Shown here: in pieces, positions 60,979 to 64,000 of the stretch
How the letters are laid out: each line of letters opens with the position of its first letter
Position numbering within the stretch: position 1 is the first letter of the stretch
From: Psychromonas sp. SP041
Lineage (GTDB): Bacteria; Pseudomonadota; Gammaproteobacteria; Enterobacterales; Psychromonadaceae
Direction of reading: 5' to 3'
DNA length: 64,000 bases
Assembly (NCBI RefSeq): GCF_000470315.2
Contig: NZ_CBRF02000006.1
Span: 1-64,000 of the forward strand
The notes under the pieces: model-generated
Databases searched by the model: none
The model's input: only the letters and a program-made list of their open reading frames with translations
Told to the model about the DNA's origin: nothing
Made by a program: the position numbers and the translations under genes

Positions 60979-61362
60979 ATGTTTAGTCATGTAGTACTAG
61001 GTACAAATAACATTGAGCAATCAAAGAAATTCTATGATACCACCATGGCCGTGTTAGGTTATCCCGAGGGTGTAATCGATGAAAAGGGGCGTTGTTTTTA
61101 TTTCACTTCAGAAGGTGTCTTAGGGCTGACTTTACCTATAAATGGCGAACCCGCAACGGTAAGTAATGGCATGACAATAGGTTTTAAAGTAGCAAGTCCA
61201 GAAATCGGTAATCAATGGCATGCCGTTGGTGTCGCTAATGGCGGCGTTGCTTGCGAAGAGCCTCCAGGTCTTCGAGTTGGCCCAGCTAAAACATTGTACC
61301 TTGCTTATTTACGCGATCCATCAGGCAATAAAATTTGTGTTGCTCATATTTTACCTGACTAA
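60979..61362 (+). CDS. VOC-superfamily (glyoxalase/dioxygenase-like) protein
   Basis: A 127-residue protein from the ATG at 60979 (MFSHVVLGTNNIEQSKKFYD), chosen because AGAGGA lies seven bases upstream; the frame is open eight codons earlier from a TTG. The family pattern is HVVLGTNNIEQSKKFYDTTMAVLG at the start, GFKVASPEIGNQWHAVGVANGG in the middle, and LAYLRDPSGNKICVAH at the end, with His, and Asp/Glu-type metal positions only partly conserved. It resembles small glyoxalase-like proteins common in marine bacteria. The reaction is unknown. Confidence 0.82.
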   Translation: MFSHVVLGTNNIEQSKKFYDTTMAVLGYPEGVIDEKGRCFYFTSEGVLGLTLPINGEPATVSNGMTIGFKVASPEIGNQWHAVGVANGGVACEEPPGLRVGPAKTLYLAYLRDPSGNKICVAHILPD

Positions 61363-61417
61363 AATGAATGAGTATTAATTAACTTAAATGATGGCGTTTG
61401 CCTGACTAAAGTGAATG

Positions 61418-61482
61418 GGAGTTAATATTGAGTCATTTTTGTTTGAGTCATTTTTGTACTCATTCATTAATTCCCTTTTTTA
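61418..61482 (+). terminator. Terminator-like structure after the VOC gene
   Basis: GGGAGTTAAT (61418-61427) and ATTAATTCCC (61466-61475) pair across a 38-base loop and are followed by TTTTTTAT. The loop holds two copies of TGAGTCATTTTTGT. Confidence 0.6.
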
Positions 61483-61520
61483 TGGGTTAACTGACAACTT
61501 AATAAAAGGATATTGTTTTT

Positions 61521-62144
61521 ATGTCAGAGACTGCATTAAAAAAAATAGAAATATTAACGCAACACCGTTGGTTTGAAGATGCAATGGCAATATTAATCGG
61601 CACGAGTTTAGTGTCTTTTGGTGTGGTGTTCTTAAAGCATGCAGGCCTTTTAACGGGTGGTACCGCCGGCCTATCACTTTTAATTCACTACAAACTTGAG
61701 ATTCAATTTGGTTTAGTATTTTTTCTTATTAATTTACCCTTTTATTACTTTGCGCTTCGTCGCATGGGGTGGGTGTTTACGCTTAAAACTTTTGTTGCTG
61801 TATTCCTTGTGTCGACGTTCTCATCGTTACACGGTAAGTTTATTGATATCCAATCGCTCAATGCCGTTTATGCGGCTATCTTTGGCGGCTTTCTGTTTGG
61901 TGTCGGGTTTATTATTTTATTTCGCCATAAAGCCAGTTTAGGCGGATTCAATATTTTAGCTTTATATCTACAAGACAAGTATTCGATTAAAGCAGGGTGG
62001 TTATTAATGGGAGCCGATTTGACCATTATGTTAATTTCGTTATCTGTGGTGTCGTTTTATCAGTTAGTGTTATCGATAGGATGTGGGGTGGTGTTGAATG
62101 TGATCATCGCATTAAATCATCGTAATGATCGCTATAACGTGTGA
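61521..62144 (+). CDS. YitT-family membrane protein
   Basis: A 207-residue membrane protein with five to six hydrophobic helices. Typical family segments are AMAILIGTSLVSFGVVFLKHAGLLTGGTAGLSLLIHY (in parts near 20-55), INLPFYYFALRRMGWVFTLKTF near 75-95, and GGFLFGVGFIILFRHKASLGGFNILALYLQDKY (in parts near 118-150). The YitT/DUF161 family is widespread and its transport role is not established. The usual C-terminal cytoplasmic domain of longer members is absent, so this is the short form. AAAGGA lies before the ATG. Confidence 0.83.
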   Translation: MSETALKKIEILTQHRWFEDAMAILIGTSLVSFGVVFLKHAGLLTGGTAGLSLLIHYKLEIQFGLVFFLINLPFYYFALRRMGWVFTLKTFVAVFLVSTFSSLHGKFIDIQSLNAVYAAIFGGFLFGVGFIILFRHKASLGGFNILALYLQDKYSIKAGWLLMGADLTIMLISLSVVSFYQLVLSIGCGVVLNVIIALNHRNDRYNV

Positions 62145-62159
62145 TTCCTAGATTGCAGC

Positions 62160-62559
62160 TTAAGATCCTTTATCTTTTTCATATTGAGCGTAAAGAATAT
62201 CAGCAAAATCTAGTTCTGTGATGAGATCTAATACTAGGTCTCTTACTGCATCTGCAAGTAAATCATTATCTGAAGTTAATTCAAAATCATTGAGTGATAA
62301 GTATTCAAAAGCAACTGCTAAACCAGTCCTTTTGTTAGCATCTGGTAATGCGTGAGATACAGCAATGCTGGCTGTATATTTTGCTGCTATTTCAAAAACG
62401 TCGTCAAGTTGCTCATAAACAATCGCATTATAAATACGACTTAAAGCACCTTGAAGTTTCGAAAGATCTATACTTCCTTTCATTCATTCCTGGTTCTGTT
62501 GTCAGAATAAAGGTGTTAATTTCAACAACCCTTTCATACGGAAAGCAAATTATTTCCAT
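62160..62559 (-). pseudogene. doc: Doc (Fic-fold) toxin gene with a 4-bp duplication frameshift
   Basis: The first ATG (62559) overlaps the antitoxin stop (TAATG) and reads MEIICFPYERVVEINTFILT, then TEPGM, a typical Doc start. At 62481-62488 the bases AATGAATG shift the frame. With only one AATG the reading continues in frame to GMKGSIDLSKLQGAL and the Fic/Doc motif SHALPDANKRTGLAV. As it stands, the upstream frame runs out of phase to a stop after about 20 more codons. A second ATG at 62483, with AGGA just upstream, opens a 107-residue frame holding the catalytic motif but lacking the first 24 residues. Doc toxins phosphorylate EF-Tu. The gene is either broken or read by restart. Confidence 0.8.
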
Positions 62560-62729
62560 TACATGTAAGCCAGTTTCTTAAAGGTTTGAACATGAGTTCT
62601 TAAAGCTAATTTTGTCTCTGATTTAATAATTTGTTGTCCTAACGCTCCAGAAAGATCAAGTTCTTTAGTCGCTTTTATTTTAGGGCGGTGCACCGCTTTA
62701 ACACCATATTTCTCTACTTTAGTATTCAT
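62559..62729 (-). CDS. Small antitoxin of the Doc toxin-antitoxin pair
   Basis: A 56-residue protein: MNTKVEKYGVKAVHRPKIKA, followed by TKELDLSGALGQQIIKSETK and a basic tail ending LAYM. Its stop shares one base with the original doc start, the normal coupling of such operons. The size, charge and position before doc identify it as the antitoxin. The sequence has no clear Phd/YefM fold signature that I can recognise. It may repress its own promoter. The frame is intact, unlike the toxin. Confidence 0.75.
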   Translation of the reverse strand: MNTKVEKYGVKAVHRPKIKATKELDLSGALGQQIIKSETKLALRTHVQTFKKLAYM

Positions 62730-62973
62730 AATTAATATTCTAAATATACAATGAAGTCAATTATACTCGATAATACGTGAAAGCATAATAATTGAACGAG
62801 GTTGTTTTTTAACCTGAATAAAAATAAACGTTCATAACGTACTGTTCATACCACTCACTCTAACGGCGATTTTAGCTACTTTCTTCTTTTCGTTATCATT
62901 CTAATTATGATCTAAGTGACGTTATAACCGTAATGACTTATTAACGTATCCACCAATAAAAAAAGAGTATCGA

Positions 62974-63858
62974 TTGAAAAGATTATTAATAGTTATTGCA
63001 CTTATTCCTGTTGCGGTGCTGGTTTTTGCATTCATAAAAGACAGCACCGTAACTGGACTTAACATACTCAATACTGGTGTTTCATTATCGTCAAACATGA
63101 CGGTACAAAAAGATATCGTTTTTGATACTAACAAAGATTTAAAACTTGATATTTATAGCAACGCCGATTGGCAAAACAATACTAAGCACCCTGTCATTGT
63201 GTTTTTTTACGGAGGTGGTTGGAGTTGGGGAGACAAAGCTTACTTTACCTTTGTGGCCGATAGCTTTGTGAAAAAAGGCTACGTTGTTGTGATCCCTAAT
63301 TACACACTTTATCCTGCAGCAAAATACCCAACGTTTGTTAAAGACGGTGCCAAAGCGGTGGCATGGGTAAATGACCATGTGTCCGAGTTTGGTGGGGATG
63401 TTAACAATCTATTCGTCGTGGGACATTCAGCCGGTGCTTATATTGCTGCGATGGTCGCGTTTAATGACCAATATTTAGCGGCTGAAAATAAACCAACGTC
63501 AATCATAAAAGCCGTAGCAGGTCTTGCTGGACCGTATAATTTCACACCAAAAGCGCAAGAATATATTGATGTTTTTGGCGAAGAAAATTTCGATGATATG
63601 AAAATTCAACATCATGTTAACGGTAATGAACCACCTGCATTGCTTATTCATTCTGAAGGCGATACGACGGTAGGTCTCTTTAATCAAAAATTAATGGTAG
63701 AGGCACTGATTGCAAATGGAGATACTGTTGAGACGTTAGTCTACGGGCAAGACATAACACATATAAAAGTGTTGATGAAGTTACATCCGTGGTTTGCAGA
63801 TAAAGTGGATGTTGCATCTGATATTGATACATTTTTTAAAGGTATAAATACCCAATAA
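62974..63858 (+). CDS. Alpha/beta-hydrolase (BD-FAE/esterase type), membrane-anchored or secreted
   Basis: A 294-residue hydrolase with a TTG start (GAG six bases upstream). The N-terminal hydrophobic segment (LLIVIALIPVAVLVFAFI) is an export signal or anchor. The oxyanion motif is FFYGGGWSWG near residue 78-87 (Tyr in place of the usual His of HGGG), the nucleophile Ser is in VVGHSAGAYIAAM near 150, an acid in HSEGDTTVGLF near 228, and the catalytic His is probably that of DITHIKVLM near 260. It resembles carboxylesterases that act on small acyl esters. The substrate is unknown. Confidence 0.82.
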   Translation: MKRLLIVIALIPVAVLVFAFIKDSTVTGLNILNTGVSLSSNMTVQKDIVFDTNKDLKLDIYSNADWQNNTKHPVIVFFYGGGWSWGDKAYFTFVADSFVKKGYVVVIPNYTLYPAAKYPTFVKDGAKAVAWVNDHVSEFGGDVNNLFVVGHSAGAYIAAMVAFNDQYLAAENKPTSIIKAVAGLAGPYNFTPKAQEYIDVFGEENFDDMKIQHHVNGNEPPALLIHSEGDTTVGLFNQKLMVEALIANGDTVETLVYGQDITHIKVLMKLHPWFADKVDVASDIDTFFKGINTQ

Positions 63859-63892
63859 AAAGGGCAAATAGTTATTTCTATTTACCCTTCAT
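63859..63892 (+). terminator. Weak hairpin after the esterase gene
   Basis: AAGGGCAAATAG and CTATTTACCCTT form a 12-bp stem with one mismatch and a six-base loop. Only a short T stretch follows. Confidence 0.5.
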
Positions 63893-63900
63893 AATATTGA

Positions 63901-64000
63901 TTTTTGGTATAACAATTAATTACTTGAGCGCTTTAAGCTTGTGCTTACTTACTTGTACTTACTTATTTGTACTTAGTTAACTGTTTTTAGATAATAACGT
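63901..64000. other. Short direct repeats at the window end
   Basis: Units of TTACTTGTACT/TTACTTATTTGTACT recur about three times at 63945-63980. No gene is visible before the window ends. Confidence 0.4.

Noticed and set aside
1-64000. CRISPR arrays, tRNA and rRNA genes, prophage or complete insertion sequences
   Set aside because: No regularly spaced direct repeats with spacers, no cloverleaf sequences, no transposase or phage genes were seen on either strand.

Overview
The window is AT-rich chromosomal DNA from a marine, probably cold-adapted, gammaproteobacterium. The MetJ, Fur, FMN and cobalamin regulatory elements, MetNIQ, the DUF1348/DUF2063/DUF692 families and intergenic repeats of a kind seen in Psychromonas, Shewanella, Vibrio and Colwellia relatives all fit. 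A Psychromonas-like genus is my best guess, from gene content only. I see no rRNA, tRNA, CRISPR array or complete insertion sequence.

Layout. 0.4-2.7 kb: divergent envelope genes (an OmpA-type protein and a repeat-rich lipoprotein with a peptidoglycan-binding end). 3.5-9 kb: a membrane diguanylate cyclase, then a Fur-box-preceded iron-complex ABC transporter. 9.2-13.2 kb: a PEP-CTERM protein and the MetJ-boxed metNIQ methionine importer. 13.5-16.2 kb: a secreted coiled-coil protein, a DUF1348 protein and a decayed mscS fragment. 16.3-21.4 kb: a metal-peptide (bufferin-type) cluster with DoxX, DUF2063, an MNIO enzyme, two nearly identical precursor peptides, a thioredoxin and a YHS protein, with a divergent AraC regulator. 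21.5-23.8 kb: a 5'-nucleotidase and HAD pair and a VOC protein.

24-49.2 kb is the core of the window: a cobalamin riboswitch followed by a cobalt ECF transporter (K-L-M-Q-O type) and a nearly complete corrin-ring pathway of the early-cobalt type (cbiA, D, J, C, ET, L, G, H, F). With it come CobW, a CobN-type chelatase with a fused ChlI/ChlD-like partner, BluB, a His-rich CbiX, CobC, CbiB and CobD. Together these take up cobalt, insert it, build and amidate the corrin ring, and make the aminopropanol side chain and the lower ligand. The window lacks cbiP, cobA/btuR (adenosyltransferase), cobU, cobS and cobT.

49.3-64 kb holds a PAS-GGDEF-EAL protein, a DUF302 protein, a PheC-like binding protein, an FMN riboswitch in front of a probable riboflavin transporter (ribN), a YHYH lipoprotein and an EF-hand protein. 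It continues with a large LacI-type-sensor GGDEF-EAL protein, a VOC protein, a YitT-type membrane protein, a Doc toxin-antitoxin locus with a frameshifted toxin, and an esterase.

Three dispersed palindromic repeat families (MITE-like) sit in the intergenic regions, one of them inside the cobalamin operon.
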